Shown in pieces: positions 33,846 to 42,249 of a DNA stretch of 42,249 nt (positions are counted from its first letter, which is position 1; each line of letters starts with the position of its first letter). A program made the translations under genes and the position numbers. Under the pieces are notes generated by a model, which saw only the letters and a list, made by a program, of their open reading frames with translations, did no database searches and was not told where the DNA came from. This stretch comes from Chloroflexota bacterium (GTDB lineage Bacteria; Chloroflexota; Dehalococcoidia; Lucifugimonadales; Lucifugimonadaceae): the NCBI GenBank assembly GCA_002730795.1, contig PCAX01000029.1:1-42249 (forward strand), read 5' to 3'.

Positions 33846-34550
33846 TTATCGCTCAATTATCCCTATCTCAGGACCATGTCGTATAGGGTCGTCGTGTCCT
33901 CCACCAACCATCATTGCGTCTGAATACCAGAGTACCCCGTCTTTAATGGATAACCCGTGGGGTGCTGGAGCGTCTTCTTCGAAAACTAATCGTTCCCTTT
34001 CTATGCCTGTTTCAATATCATATTTGATGATTATTTTATCTGATGTGTGAGCACACCAAATTCCGTCTCCATCTCTAGCCAGACCATGTAACCGTTCGCT
34101 AGTCACTTTGTGGCGAGCCAATATTTTCATATCATCAAACGGATCACATAAAATCAAAGCTTTTGGATTAAATGCAGTTACCCACAATTTTCCGTCGTCC
34201 CATTCGATACCATGAATTCCTCCTCCATCAGGTGTTCTCCATCTGTTTATGAACTGCCCTGTCATTATATCCAGTTGATATATCCATCCTATATCGGTGT
34301 CAGTCGCTCTTTTTTCTCTGAATTTTGTTTCGCCGTTTGAGGCGGTCCAAAGGAATCCTCCTCCTACTGTAATTCCAGACCCATTTTCTGTTGGTGTGTG
34401 AATTATCCGCGATAGGTATCCCTCACTGTTTATGATGAAGACTTTATCGGTTTGTTGATCCATAACGTAAAGTTCATCATCAGACCATTGAAGTCCATTT
34501 GGCATGCGGCAAGGGGGAGAATATTTTTGAACGGCTTTTACTTTTTTCAT
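33846..34550 (-). CDS. SMP-30/YncE-like beta-propeller protein
   Basis: The 234-residue protein shows repeated blade motifs: PNGLQWSDDELYVMD, GGGFLWTASNGE, IHGIEWDDGKLWVTAF, LHGLARDGDGIWCAH and PHGLSIKDGVLWYSD. These G-L-x-W/D-x-x-x-LW units are typical of SMP-30/gluconolactonase and NHL-like propellers. It has no signal peptide. The short length suggests a partial or compact propeller. It is 37 bases upstream of the alcohol dehydrogenase gene. A lactonase or sugar-acid binding role is possible but unproven. Confidence 0.75.
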   Translation of the reverse strand: MKKVKAVQKYSPPCRMPNGLQWSDDELYVMDQQTDKVFIINSEGYLSRIIHTPTENGSGITVGGGFLWTASNGETKFREKRATDTDIGWIYQLDIMTGQFINRWRTPDGGGIHGIEWDDGKLWVTAFNPKALILCDPFDDMKILARHKVTSERLHGLARDGDGIWCAHTSDKIIIKYDIETGIERERLVFEEDAPAPHGLSIKDGVLWYSDAMMVGGGHDDPIRHGPEIGIIER

Positions 34551-34719
34551 ATCGACAGTGTTACCTCTGCTAGGTTTTTTTGTTTAATTTATCCCTTTAT
34601 ATGGAAAATTTCATTATTTTGTTAATACTTTTTTGTTATTTGTTATTTTCACCTTGTCTTTGTAGGTTACACTTTTTATTTGTTGCCATCGTTGATTTTA
34701 TTAATTTGTAGGTACTTAA

Positions 34720-36207
34720 ATGAAAAAAATATTAATTATGGGATGTACTCAAGAAATATCTTCCTTTAATCCCGCTCCTTGTCGGTATGATTTTTTTGAA
34801 ATATACAGAGCAGATGAAGTGCGAAAATTTAATACTGGAAGAAATAGCTATATCGGTGGTGCGATAGAAGAATTAAATAAAATACCAAATTTGGAATGTA
34901 TATACACCTATCACGCTGAAGGTAGTGCTTCAGGACCATTAGAACATTCTGCCTTTTTGAAAATAGTTGAAGAATTTTTAGAACCTATAAAAAAATATTC
35001 AGACAATGTAGATGGGGCGTATATTTCACTTCATGGTGCCATGGGTACAACCGAAGAATTGGATCCGGAAGGATATCTTTTAGAGGAAGTAAGAAAGATT
35101 TTAGGTAATAAAATCCCAATTGTGATATCTCTTGATTTACATGGTATATTGACTTCAAAAATGTTAGAAAATGTGAATGGGGTCGTCTCTCTTCATACGT
35201 ATCCCCATGTAGATTTTTCCGATACTGGCCGACGTGCAGCAAAAATGCTAAAGAAGATAATTATTGACGGTGTGACTCCCGTAGCGGCACGCGTTAAGAT
35301 CCCAGCAATTGTTAGAGGTAACGAACTCATAACAGAAACTGGCCTCTTTGGAGAACAGATAAGATATGCCAAAAATATTTCATCGGATAAAGAAGTACTA
35401 TCTGCGGGTTTTTTAATAAGTAATCCTTTTACCGATGTTCCGGAACTTTGTAGCCAATCATATGTTTTTACTGATGGAGATAGAAATTTAGCTTCAACAA
35501 GTGCACTTAGAATGGCAACTGACTTTTGGCCCAACCGATCTAAATTGCAGGGTAATTTTGTTTCTCTAACTAAGTCTGTTTCTTTGGGTTCAACCATGAA
35601 AGGGCCAATAGCTTTCACGGATGCTGCTGATGCACCTAGTTCAGGCGCTCCTGGTGATAGTAATGCAATTTTAGTCGAAATGGTTAAACAATCATACCCG
35701 CACTCGGTTTTGGGTTCTGTAGTCGACCCTAAAGCTGTGGAAATTGCTAATGAAAATGAAATAGGAAATCAAGTAAAAATATCAGTCGGTGGCTTACTGG
35801 ATTCCCGACATTCTCCTTTGGAACTCGATTGGGAAATAATTTCGCATTCGAATTCACCATTTATTTTAGAAAGATGGGCGTTTAAACAAGACCCCGGTCC
35901 TTCTGCGGTGTTGAAAAGTGGAAGTATTACGCTTGTCGTTATGACAAATCCAGTCATACAAGTCGACAGATCTGTTTATTTCGCTAATGGGTTAGACCCC
36001 CGTGATTTTCACTCAACGATAGTGAAATCGCCTCATTGCGAACCTGAATTTTTTGATGATTGGGTAGAAGAAAATTTTAACGTTGATGCTCCTGGATCCA
36101 CGAGTGCTAACCTACCTACTTTGGGTCATGTTAATTGCCAGAGACCAATGTACCCATTGGACTTAGATGCTGATTTTAATCCTGTAGTAGAATTTTTTTC
36201 ACGATAA
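34720..36207 (+). CDS. M81 family (MlrC-like) metallopeptidase homologue
   Basis: The 495-residue protein matches the MlrC family, named for microcystin breakdown and widespread in bacteria with other substrates. The N-terminal domain has GAYISLHGAM, the metal-binding SLDLHG (Asp and His) and LHTYPHVDF (His). The C-terminal domain has FTDAADAPSSGAPGDS, a family signature. The opening reads MGCTQEISSFNP where many members have HETNTF. No signal peptide. The metallophosphoesterase gene follows 26 bases later on the same strand. The true substrate is not known. Confidence 0.87.
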   Translation: MKKILIMGCTQEISSFNPAPCRYDFFEIYRADEVRKFNTGRNSYIGGAIEELNKIPNLECIYTYHAEGSASGPLEHSAFLKIVEEFLEPIKKYSDNVDGAYISLHGAMGTTEELDPEGYLLEEVRKILGNKIPIVISLDLHGILTSKMLENVNGVVSLHTYPHVDFSDTGRRAAKMLKKIIIDGVTPVAARVKIPAIVRGNELITETGLFGEQIRYAKNISSDKEVLSAGFLISNPFTDVPELCSQSYVFTDGDRNLASTSALRMATDFWPNRSKLQGNFVSLTKSVSLGSTMKGPIAFTDAADAPSSGAPGDSNAILVEMVKQSYPHSVLGSVVDPKAVEIANENEIGNQVKISVGGLLDSRHSPLELDWEIISHSNSPFILERWAFKQDPGPSAVLKSGSITLVVMTNPVIQVDRSVYFANGLDPRDFHSTIVKSPHCEPEFFDDWVEENFNVDAPGSTSANLPTLGHVNCQRPMYPLDLDADFNPVVEFFSR

Positions 36208-36233
36208 TTTTTATATTAGATATGTGATTATTT

Positions 36234-37112
36234 ATGGAAACTAATTTTCGATTTATTCAATTAGCAGATCCTCAATTTGGGCAATTTGCCCATTTAAGTG
36301 GTATGTCAGACCACCAAATAATGACATACAAAAGAAGTAATCTGAAAGTCGATAAGGAATCCAAGTATTATCATTTGGAGAATGAAACTAGGTTATTTTC
36401 CAAAGCGATATCGATCGCTAATGAACTGGAAGTGTCTTTCGTCGTGATTTGTGGTGATATGGTAAACACTCCAGGGAACCGGGAACAGATACATGCGGTA
36501 AAGACCATAGCAAAACAATTGAAAGCAAACATACCAGTTTTTTGGGTTCCAGGTAATCATGATGTAGGAGCAGATACAGAAGTTCCAACGATTGAGAGTC
36601 TTATCGAATATAGAAAAGAATTTGGCGAGGATTATTTTTCATTCACACATAACGGATACAAGTTTTTGGTAATAAATAGTGTGGTTTTAGCCCATCCTGA
36701 ATTGGTGATTGAAGAATGTTTAGACCAAATGAAATTTATAGAAGTAGAAATGAATGAAGCTAAAGACAAAAATATTCCCACTGTCGTTTTCACCCACCAC
36801 CCACTCTTCCTAGATAATGCTAATGAAGGGTCTATGGAGCCAGAGTGGGCCCCAAGTCCACCCGGTAAGGCAGGATACTGGACTATTCCAAATCCTACAA
36901 GATCGGATCTTATAGATCTTTTCGAGCGAGGAAATGTTCAGGCGGTTTTTGCAGGGCACTGGCACAGAAACAATTATGCCCGAAACGGCAAAATGGAGAT
37001 GATTACATCCGGTCCAGTTGGGTATCCTCTTGGTGAAGATCCGTCAGGCTACAGAATAGTGAAAATAAACAACAACCAAATTAGTCATTCATACCACAAA
37101 TTAAACCAGTAA
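36234..37112 (+). CDS. Calcineurin-like metallophosphoesterase, CPPED1-like
   Basis: The 292-residue protein has the complete metal-site set: LADPQFGQ (first motif in the DPQ form seen in CPPED1-like proteins), ICGDMVN, VPGNHDVG, FTHHPLF and FAGHWHRN. The family hydrolyses phosphate mono- or diesters. No signal peptide is visible, so it is cytoplasmic. It follows the M81 gene closely and converges with the CocE-like gene. Its substrate could be a phosphoprotein, a nucleotide or a lipid headgroup; nothing here decides. Confidence 0.87.
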   Translation: METNFRFIQLADPQFGQFAHLSGMSDHQIMTYKRSNLKVDKESKYYHLENETRLFSKAISIANELEVSFVVICGDMVNTPGNREQIHAVKTIAKQLKANIPVFWVPGNHDVGADTEVPTIESLIEYRKEFGEDYFSFTHNGYKFLVINSVVLAHPELVIEECLDQMKFIEVEMNEAKDKNIPTVVFTHHPLFLDNANEGSMEPEWAPSPPGKAGYWTIPNPTRSDLIDLFERGNVQAVFAGHWHRNNYARNGKMEMITSGPVGYPLGEDPSGYRIVKINNNQISHSYHKLNQ

Positions 37113-37124
37113 TCGTCATTATTT

Positions 37125-39029
37125 TCAGGTGGTGAGTAATTTGATGCAAGAAGGGTATTTTTGCCCTACATAGACTGTGTTTTTAGCTTTGATAGTTTTT
37201 GTGTGTTTTCCAAGAGGTTCGCCTGTATTTGGATTGATGTCGAACCTAGGGAAATTGCTCGAGGCTATTTCTAGTCTTAATCTGTGTCCCTCCACAAAAA
37301 GATTAGCTATTGGAGGTAATTCTATTTTTACTTGACATACATCTCCAGGGTTCATGAATTCTTCACGGGCAAATCCGTTTCTAAATCGAGTTCTAATTAT
37401 CGAATCTGCTAAAGGCAAATGAAACCCTTCAGGAAATTCATCCGACTTAGGATATATGTCTAATAATTTTGCGGTGAAATCTGTATCAACCGCCGACGAA
37501 GATACATAAAGGATGACATTGACCGGACCGATTACTTCTACGTTTTCTTTAATTGGTTTTGTTTGAAACGTCAAGACGTCTTTTCGTTCAAATGATAATA
37601 AGAGTGGTTGGCTTGCTCCCACTGTTGTTGCTCTTTCCCTTTGATGTAGAGGTCCATCTGGGATTAAAGAGACCATTCTCGCTCGCTGTGGAACATATGA
37701 TGCGTCCATGTTTTTTGGAATTTCGAGCCATTTATAAAAACCGGTGACATTTGCCGATATTGTTGGTACAGGTTTACTTGGGTTATGTACCCAGGAAAAT
37801 GAGTCTTCTTCTTTTTGGTCCGCATAAAAATCCAAGTTGCTATCGGGGTTAAGAAACAATATTCTTTCTCTTACATCAGACGGTGGCCATGAATTTCCCG
37901 TTTTCCATATTCCACCGTGGTTTATATTTATTTCGTTTGTTTTCCGACCATCGCCTCCTCCCATACGAAATATTTGAACAGATGGTTCAAGTTCAATTTT
38001 ATTTTCTATTCCCTTTAACCACCGGTCGAACCACTTTAACCGGTGATAATTAAGAGTTTCGTCACCCCATTTTGCCTCGGGACCAAATTCTACTTCCCCA
38101 GTGAATGAAGAGCCTTTACCCCGCATGGTTACGTGGTTCCATGGACCTATGATAAGCTTCTGCATCGACGAATTTTTTTGTTGCATTTGAACAAATTGCT
38201 CTGAAACATCTGCAGTGAATGGATCATACCAACCTGTACTGTAGACGGCAGGTATATCAGCCATTTTTTTGAAATGGTTGGTCTGATCAAGTGATTCTTT
38301 TGACCACCAGTCATTATAGATACCGTCCCGATAATAATGCATTAGAACCTTTTCCAGATTCGACACTTCCTTTATAGGAGTACTTCCTTCGTAAAAAGGA
38401 GTTTTAAAAATTTCTTCTTTTAAATTAATGGCGCCCTGTTCAATTGTTTTTATCGCCTCTTCGTCACCAATAATTTCTTGAGAATCATATCCATGTAGAT
38501 ACAGAGCTCCGTACATATGCAAAGCCATTGCCCCGCCTTGCCGGGCTTCCCATTTAAATGCATTGGTAGGGGCTACATCAACCCAAAGGGCTTTTAAGCT
38601 TGGAGGACGGTATATTGATGCCATATTTTGGACAATACCACCATGGGAAGCACCAACCATACCAACGTTTCCGTTGGACCAACTTTGAGATGCTATCCAC
38701 TCTACCGTGTCGTATCCGTCAATTCCTTCTTTTTCATTCGCTGTGTGATAGTAATCACCTGTACCTTCCGAATCCCCTCTACCTCTGAGGTCTTGTAAGA
38801 TCACTACATACCCATTACGCACAAAAAATTCTGCCACTGGTTTTACCCATATAACCGGGTTCGTTTTATCGTATGAAGTTCTTCCGAGAATAGTTGGATA
38901 TTTTCTTTTTATTGGATTTCCATTTATATCGGCTGGTCTATAAATGTCGGTCGCCAATTTTATTCCGTCTCGCATGGGTACCATGAGGTTTTTGGATATA
39001 TTAATAATTGAAGTAATTTGTTTGGACAT
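37125..39029 (-). CDS. CocE/NonD family alpha/beta hydrolase
   Basis: The 634-residue protein has the X-Pro dipeptidyl-peptidase/CocE layout: an N-terminal alpha/beta hydrolase domain (LATDIYRP, LQDLRGRGDSEGTGDYY, VGMVGASHGGIVQNMAS) and a C-terminal jelly-roll domain (LYVSSSAVDTDFTAKLLDIYP; LRLEIASSNFPRFDINPNTG). The nucleophile Ser is in GASHGG, where the usual motif is GxSYxG. A Trp-rich lid region with YSTGWYDPFT is present. Such enzymes cleave esters or amides of varied substrates. No signal peptide. It stands alone on its strand. Confidence 0.9.
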   Translation of the reverse strand: MSKQITSIINISKNLMVPMRDGIKLATDIYRPADINGNPIKRKYPTILGRTSYDKTNPVIWVKPVAEFFVRNGYVVILQDLRGRGDSEGTGDYYHTANEKEGIDGYDTVEWIASQSWSNGNVGMVGASHGGIVQNMASIYRPPSLKALWVDVAPTNAFKWEARQGGAMALHMYGALYLHGYDSQEIIGDEEAIKTIEQGAINLKEEIFKTPFYEGSTPIKEVSNLEKVLMHYYRDGIYNDWWSKESLDQTNHFKKMADIPAVYSTGWYDPFTADVSEQFVQMQQKNSSMQKLIIGPWNHVTMRGKGSSFTGEVEFGPEAKWGDETLNYHRLKWFDRWLKGIENKIELEPSVQIFRMGGGDGRKTNEININHGGIWKTGNSWPPSDVRERILFLNPDSNLDFYADQKEEDSFSWVHNPSKPVPTISANVTGFYKWLEIPKNMDASYVPQRARMVSLIPDGPLHQRERATTVGASQPLLLSFERKDVLTFQTKPIKENVEVIGPVNVILYVSSSAVDTDFTAKLLDIYPKSDEFPEGFHLPLADSIIRTRFRNGFAREEFMNPGDVCQVKIELPPIANLFVEGHRLRLEIASSNFPRFDINPNTGEPLGKHTKTIKAKNTVYVGQKYPSCIKLLTT

Positions 39030-39216
39030 TTATGGATTCCCAATGTTGTTTCTATACTTAACTGAATATTTAACGATCATTAATAAAACTATAAACGTGG
39101 AATAAATTATGGAACATATAGTAAAAAACATATAAGTAATCATTTTTTATGTTTAGTCATTTATCCCTAGGTGTAGAATTTAGATGACAACCAAAAATAT
39201 AATAAGTTACTAATCT

Positions 39217-39354
39217 ATGAATTTTAAATTTTTGTTTCAGCTATGGGTGTTAGGCACAATTATATTTGGTCCCGCTACCCTTATAATTATTGGGGTTCTC
39301 TTTCTCCACCGAAGTCGGGACGCCAGTTGGATTTTCTTCAATAGCCCATTTTGA
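39217..39354 (+). CDS. Possible small single-helix membrane protein (45 aa)
   Basis: A 45-codon ORF begins MNFKFLFQLWVLG, runs through one hydrophobic helix (TIIFGPATLIIIGVLFL) and ends with a basic then aromatic tail (HRSRDASWIFFNSPF). The composition looks like a real small membrane protein and local GC rises over it. It fills part of the 333-bp gap between the CocE-like and MDR genes; the rest (39030-39216) is AT-rich with nothing I can name. No Shine-Dalgarno sequence precedes the ATG, so it may be chance. Confidence 0.3.
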   Translation: MNFKFLFQLWVLGTIIFGPATLIIIGVLFLHRSRDASWIFFNSPF

Positions 39355-39362
39355 AGTTATAA

Positions 39363-40379
39363 CTACATTTCTATAATCATTTGTCCTTCATTTGTGGGTT
39401 TCATAAGTCCCTCAAACACGCTTTGTATGTCGTCCAATTTGGAGTATTTGTTTTCACCTACCATGAGGTCAACATTAATTGCCCCTGACTTCATCAAATT
39501 AAGGGCTGTGTGCCAGTTTTCCGGGCGAGATCCCCAACTTGCCTTGAAAAACATTTCGCGCGCCATCCAATCAGCCGGTCGTAGAGGCATATCTTCCCAT
39601 GGAACTGCAACGAGTACAACCTGCCCATTTCTTTTTACAGTTTCAAATGCCTGGTCAAGAGTTGCTGGGAATCCTGCACAATCAAAAACTACATCTGGTC
39701 CGATACCAGCAGTTGCCTTAACTATTTCTGTTGATATATCACAATCTAAATGAGAGTATACGGCCGACGCCCCAAGTTTTTTTGCCAAATTTTGTCGGAG
39801 GTCTGATGGTTCAGATAAATAAACTTCCGAAGCTCCAGCTGCTACCGCGGATTGTAAGACCAGTAAACCGATGGGACCTCCACCAATTATTCCAACGGAA
39901 TCCCCAAGCTTAAGATTTGAATTTCTTATTGCGCGTACAGCAACAGCTGCTGGTTCACACATTGCAGCGGCCCTATCCGAAACCCCGGAGGGTATGTTGA
40001 TAGGTTGCCATTCCTCCATTAGTATGTACTCAGCATACGCTCGGGTTTGAGTTTGTATAAAACCCATTTTCCGGTAATTGTATCTTGGATGAGAATATAC
40101 TGGAGGTTCTTCTCCTGGAGGTGGCTCACCACCTCCACCCACAACTCGGTCCCCTTCCTTCCAACGTTTCACATCGTTACCAGTTTGTACGATGGTTCCC
40201 GTGAATTCATGTCCCAAAACTGTTCCAGGAGGTGCTAGATCGTACATGAAAGCGTGAACGTCAGTTCCACATATTGCTGATAGACCGATCTTTACCAAAA
40301 CCTGGGTTGGTTCCGGTTCTGGGATGGGGATATCCTGAACATTAAATTTTTGTTTTCCAGAGTAAACAGCAGCCTTCAA
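39363..40379 (-). CDS. MDR-family zinc dehydrogenase without structural zinc lobe
   Basis: The 338-residue protein is of the threonine/sorbitol dehydrogenase type. Catalytic zinc ligands are present: Cys37 (AICGTDVH), His57-Glu58 (LGHEFTG) and Glu in MCEPAAVAVRA. The coenzyme loop is GGGPIGLLVLQ, ending in an acidic LSEPSD, which favours NAD. The loop that usually has four structural Cys reads GGGGEPPPGEEPPVYSHP and has none, so it cannot bind the second zinc. The start is TTG (TTGAAG). It is alone on its strand; the substrate is probably a polyol or sugar acid, by family only. Confidence 0.87.
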   Translation of the reverse strand: MKAAVYSGKQKFNVQDIPIPEPEPTQVLVKIGLSAICGTDVHAFMYDLAPPGTVLGHEFTGTIVQTGNDVKRWKEGDRVVGGGGEPPPGEEPPVYSHPRYNYRKMGFIQTQTRAYAEYILMEEWQPINIPSGVSDRAAAMCEPAAVAVRAIRNSNLKLGDSVGIIGGGPIGLLVLQSAVAAGASEVYLSEPSDLRQNLAKKLGASAVYSHLDCDISTEIVKATAGIGPDVVFDCAGFPATLDQAFETVKRNGQVVLVAVPWEDMPLRPADWMAREMFFKASWGSRPENWHTALNLMKSGAINVDLMVGENKYSKLDDIQSVFEGLMKPTNEGQMIIEM

Positions 40380-40577
40380 AATTCCAACCTCATTTTGTAT
40401 GTGTCATTGATAGATTTATATAACATTCAAACTCATATTTAACTACTTGTAAACAAATATCAGTTTGAATTAAGTAAAAACGGTGAAAGTTTGTAAGTCT
40501 ATACCGTTGAAAAAGATGCGGTAAATTCAAGTGAACATCTAAAAGTTGGCAAACAGTATTTTTTGTTTTTATTTAAG

Positions 40578-40626
40578 TAACTTTTGCACTTATAATTAAA
40601 AGTTATAGCGATCAAAAGCGATCAAA
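40578..40626 (+). promoter_or_regulatory. Promoter-embedded inverted repeat and tandem repeat before the MMPL gene
   Basis: TAACTTTT (40578-40585) and AAAAGTTA (40598-40605) form an 8-bp inverted repeat around a TATAAT (40591-40596). Directly after it, AGCGATCAAA occurs twice head to tail (40607-40616 and 40617-40626) and abuts the ATG. There is no Shine-Dalgarno sequence. The layout suggests a -10 box covered by an operator; I see no good -35 box. A repressor site is inferred. Confidence 0.4.
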
Positions 40627-42249
40627 ATGAAAAATTTCATTGCCACCCTTTCATCACGTCCAAGAAATGCTCTATTTACCTTAATAGGGTGGTTCGTGCT
40701 TTTTGGCATCGTGGCGACTGTTGCGCCTCCGCTCTCTGAAGTTACAACTAACCAACAAGAAGAATTTTTGCCCGTTGGGGCCGAATCCGTTCGTGCCATC
40801 AACCTTGAAAGAGAAAAATATCCGGTTGGAGGAGGGATTCCAGCGATAGCGGTTTTTCACAGTCACGATGGATTTGATGATAAAGAGCTAGAAGCTATAA
40901 AATCTTTTGTAGATTTTCTTGAATCTGATGAAAAACCTGAAATGATAAGCGGCGTATTATCTATTTTTCGCTATCCGAAATTTGCCGCTTCTTTGATTTC
41001 TCCCGATGGGGACACCATGACCGTTTTAATTAATGTTAATGGAGAGCCATCCAACGATGATTTTCAAGAAACGATAGACACGATAATAGAAAAAGCCCAT
41101 GACGTTGGTGCATTCGTTGAAATTGATGTGGGAGTAACAGGCCCAGCCTCAATCATTACTGATGCTATTAGAGTCTTTAAATCAATAGATTTTCAAGTTA
41201 CGACTGTTACCGTAATCATTGTTTTATTGATTTTATTTATTATTTATCGATCCCTTGGGTTGGCACTTGTTCCTCTTTTATTGGTTGGAACTTCGTTGTT
41301 GATTGCGCAGGGTCTTGCAGCACTGGTTGCGGATAATTTCGGGCTTCCAGTAAACCAGCAAGTAACATCTATAATGTCTGTTCTTCTTTTCGGAGCTGGT
41401 ACTGATTACGTGTTATTTATTATTTCTAGATACAGGGAAGAACTTAATAACCATGCCAACAGATTTGGAGCTATGGCTGAAACAATGAGACGTGTAGCTC
41501 CGTCAATCATGGGTTCTGCTGGGACCACTATAATCGCCATGTTGTTATTAATTTTTTCTTTATCGGGTTCATTTAAAACTATGGGACCTATGTTGGCCTT
41601 GGCGATAGGTGTGGTTCTTTTGGCAGGCTTAACCGTTATGCCGACGACAATAGTTTTGATGGGGAAATGGGCATTTTGGCCAGTAAGTGTAGAATCTAAT
41701 ATCAAACGAGCAACGACCACAGGTATTTGGCATTCGGTTGGACGTATTGTTTCTACGAAGCCTAAGATTGTTTTCGTCACCACTACTGTAATTCTTATTT
41801 CTGCTGCTATACCAATTTTTTACATGGTTCCAAGTTTTAACTTTCTTGATGGTTATCCTGACGATGCGGAATCGAAGGTTGGATATAAACTGATGCAAAA
41901 AGGCTTTCCGGCAGGAGAGCTTTCACCCACAATGGTTTTTATAACTACGGAATCTGGTAATATCGTTGATCAACTCGGTGTTATAGAACAGATTGCCACG
42001 ACTATAGAATCGATGGATGGTGTTAGTCGAGTATCCGGAAGAAGTAGGCCAAATGGTTATGTCGTTCCTGAAGATTCCGACGAATTTATGATGGGATTAC
42101 GTTTTAATTCGCAAGATGGTTCTACCACTCGGCTTGAAGTAATATTTGATGAAGATCCTTACTCTGAACAGACTCTGATTAAAATATCTGAAATAAGAGA
42201 CGATATATCCGGTATTTTAGAATCATCTAATTACAATGGTGTTGAAGTT
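40627..42249 (+). CDS. MMPL/RND family transporter, 3' truncated
   Basis: The frame runs from ATG 40627 to the window edge (541 residues, no stop). The first hydrophobic helix (about residues 17-37) is followed by a large outer domain and then a block of helices: VTTVTVIIVLLILFIIY, LALVPLLLVGTSLLIAQG, and the family signature FGAGTDYVLFIISRYREEL with its charged Asp. A second outer domain begins near FYMVPSFNFLDGYPDDAES. This is the MmpL/YdfJ-type layout for export of lipids or hydrophobic molecules by proton force. The lipid genes in the window are not adjacent, so no partner can be claimed. The missing half should hold the second helix block. Confidence 0.9.
   Translation, partial: MKNFIATLSSRPRNALFTLIGWFVLFGIVATVAPPLSEVTTNQQEEFLPVGAESVRAINLEREKYPVGGGIPAIAVFHSHDGFDDKELEAIKSFVDFLESDEKPEMISGVLSIFRYPKFAASLISPDGDTMTVLINVNGEPSNDDFQETIDTIIEKAHDVGAFVEIDVGVTGPASIITDAIRVFKSIDFQVTTVTVIIVLLILFIIYRSLGLALVPLLLVGTSLLIAQGLAALVADNFGLPVNQQVTSIMSVLLFGAGTDYVLFIISRYREELNNHANRFGAMAETMRRVAPSIMGSAGTTIIAMLLLIFSLSGSFKTMGPMLALAIGVVLLAGLTVMPTTIVLMGKWAFWPVSVESNIKRATTTGIWHSVGRIVSTKPKIVFVTTTVILISAAIPIFYMVPSFNFLDGYPDDAESKVGYKLMQKGFPAGELSPTMVFITTESGNIVDQLGVIEQIATTIESMDGVSRVSGRSRPNGYVVPEDSDEFMMGLRFNSQDGSTTRLEVIFDEDPYSEQTLIKISEIRDDISGILESSNYNGVEV

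Noticed and set aside
1..42249. CRISPR arrays, insertion sequences, rRNA genes
   Set aside because: No regularly spaced repeats, transposase motifs or rRNA-like sequence were seen on either strand.

Overview
Organism. This looks like chromosomal DNA of an uncultured, AT-rich environmental bacterium. Two sampled 60-base lines gave about 35% GC in the housekeeping part and 47% in the first gene. The best guess is a marine Chloroflexota of the SAR202/Dehalococcoidia type. That is an inference from gene content: an exported peptidase MA protein, TPTPT-linked surface modules, a GWNL-type surface protein, an SCP-x-like thiolase with DUF35 and NIPSNAP partners, amidohydrolase, M81 and CocE families, and an actinobacterial-type inositol-phosphate synthase. 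No rRNA or other decisive marker is present. I saw no integrase, transposase, CRISPR array or plasmid gene.

Layout. (1) 1-4.3 kb, cell surface: the 3' end of a large Ig-like surface protein with a strong hairpin terminator, then a secreted two-module protein with Thr-Pro linkers and a C-terminal anchor. (2) 4.3-8.0 kb: a metallo-beta-lactamase-fold protein that has lost its metal ligands, then dnaJ-prmA-rsmE. (3) 8.0-13.8 kb, minus strand: a packed seven-gene run, NIPSNAP - thiolase-like - DUF35 - argF - der - plsY - gpsA, which mixes acyl-CoA chemistry, arginine synthesis, ribosome assembly and glycerolipid synthesis. (4) 13.9-16.6 kb, minus strand: a pantothenate set, DUF2520 protein (candidate ketopantoate reductase PanG) - panB - panC. 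(5) 16.8-19.5 kb: a gamma-glutamyltransferase and an HTH protein with an unrecognised C-terminal domain. (6) 19.6-23.9 kb: an apparent inositol-phospholipid set, ino1 - PimA-like glycosyltransferase - CDP-alcohol phosphatidyltransferase - peptidase MA surface protein. (7) 24.0-27.5 kb: an amidohydrolase, then amt-glnB, a possible attenuator, tRNA-Trp, tRNA-Leu and tRNA-Cys, and a nuclease lipoprotein. (8) 27.5-40.4 kb: single or paired catabolic genes on alternating strands (amidase, EamA permease, uronate-dehydrogenase-like SDR, ThDP enzyme, two MDR dehydrogenases, a beta-propeller, an M81 protein, a metallophosphoesterase, a CocE hydrolase). (9) From 40.6 kb: the 5' part of an MMPL/RND transporter that runs off the window.

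How the parts fit. PlsY and GpsA supply the glycerol backbone of phospholipids. Ino1, the phosphatidyltransferase and the glycosyltransferase could then make and mannosylate an inositol headgroup. Amt and GlnB handle ammonium uptake and its control. The surface proteins at 3.1 kb and 22.6 kb are unrelated in their bodies but end in a similar Cys + hydrophobic helix + basic tail, which hints at a shared anchoring or processing route. Start codons are often TTG. No single locus is clearly a new system. The best leads are this C-terminal signal, the inositol-lipid set, the dead MBL protein, the PanG candidate, and the alternative hairpins between glnB and the tRNAs.
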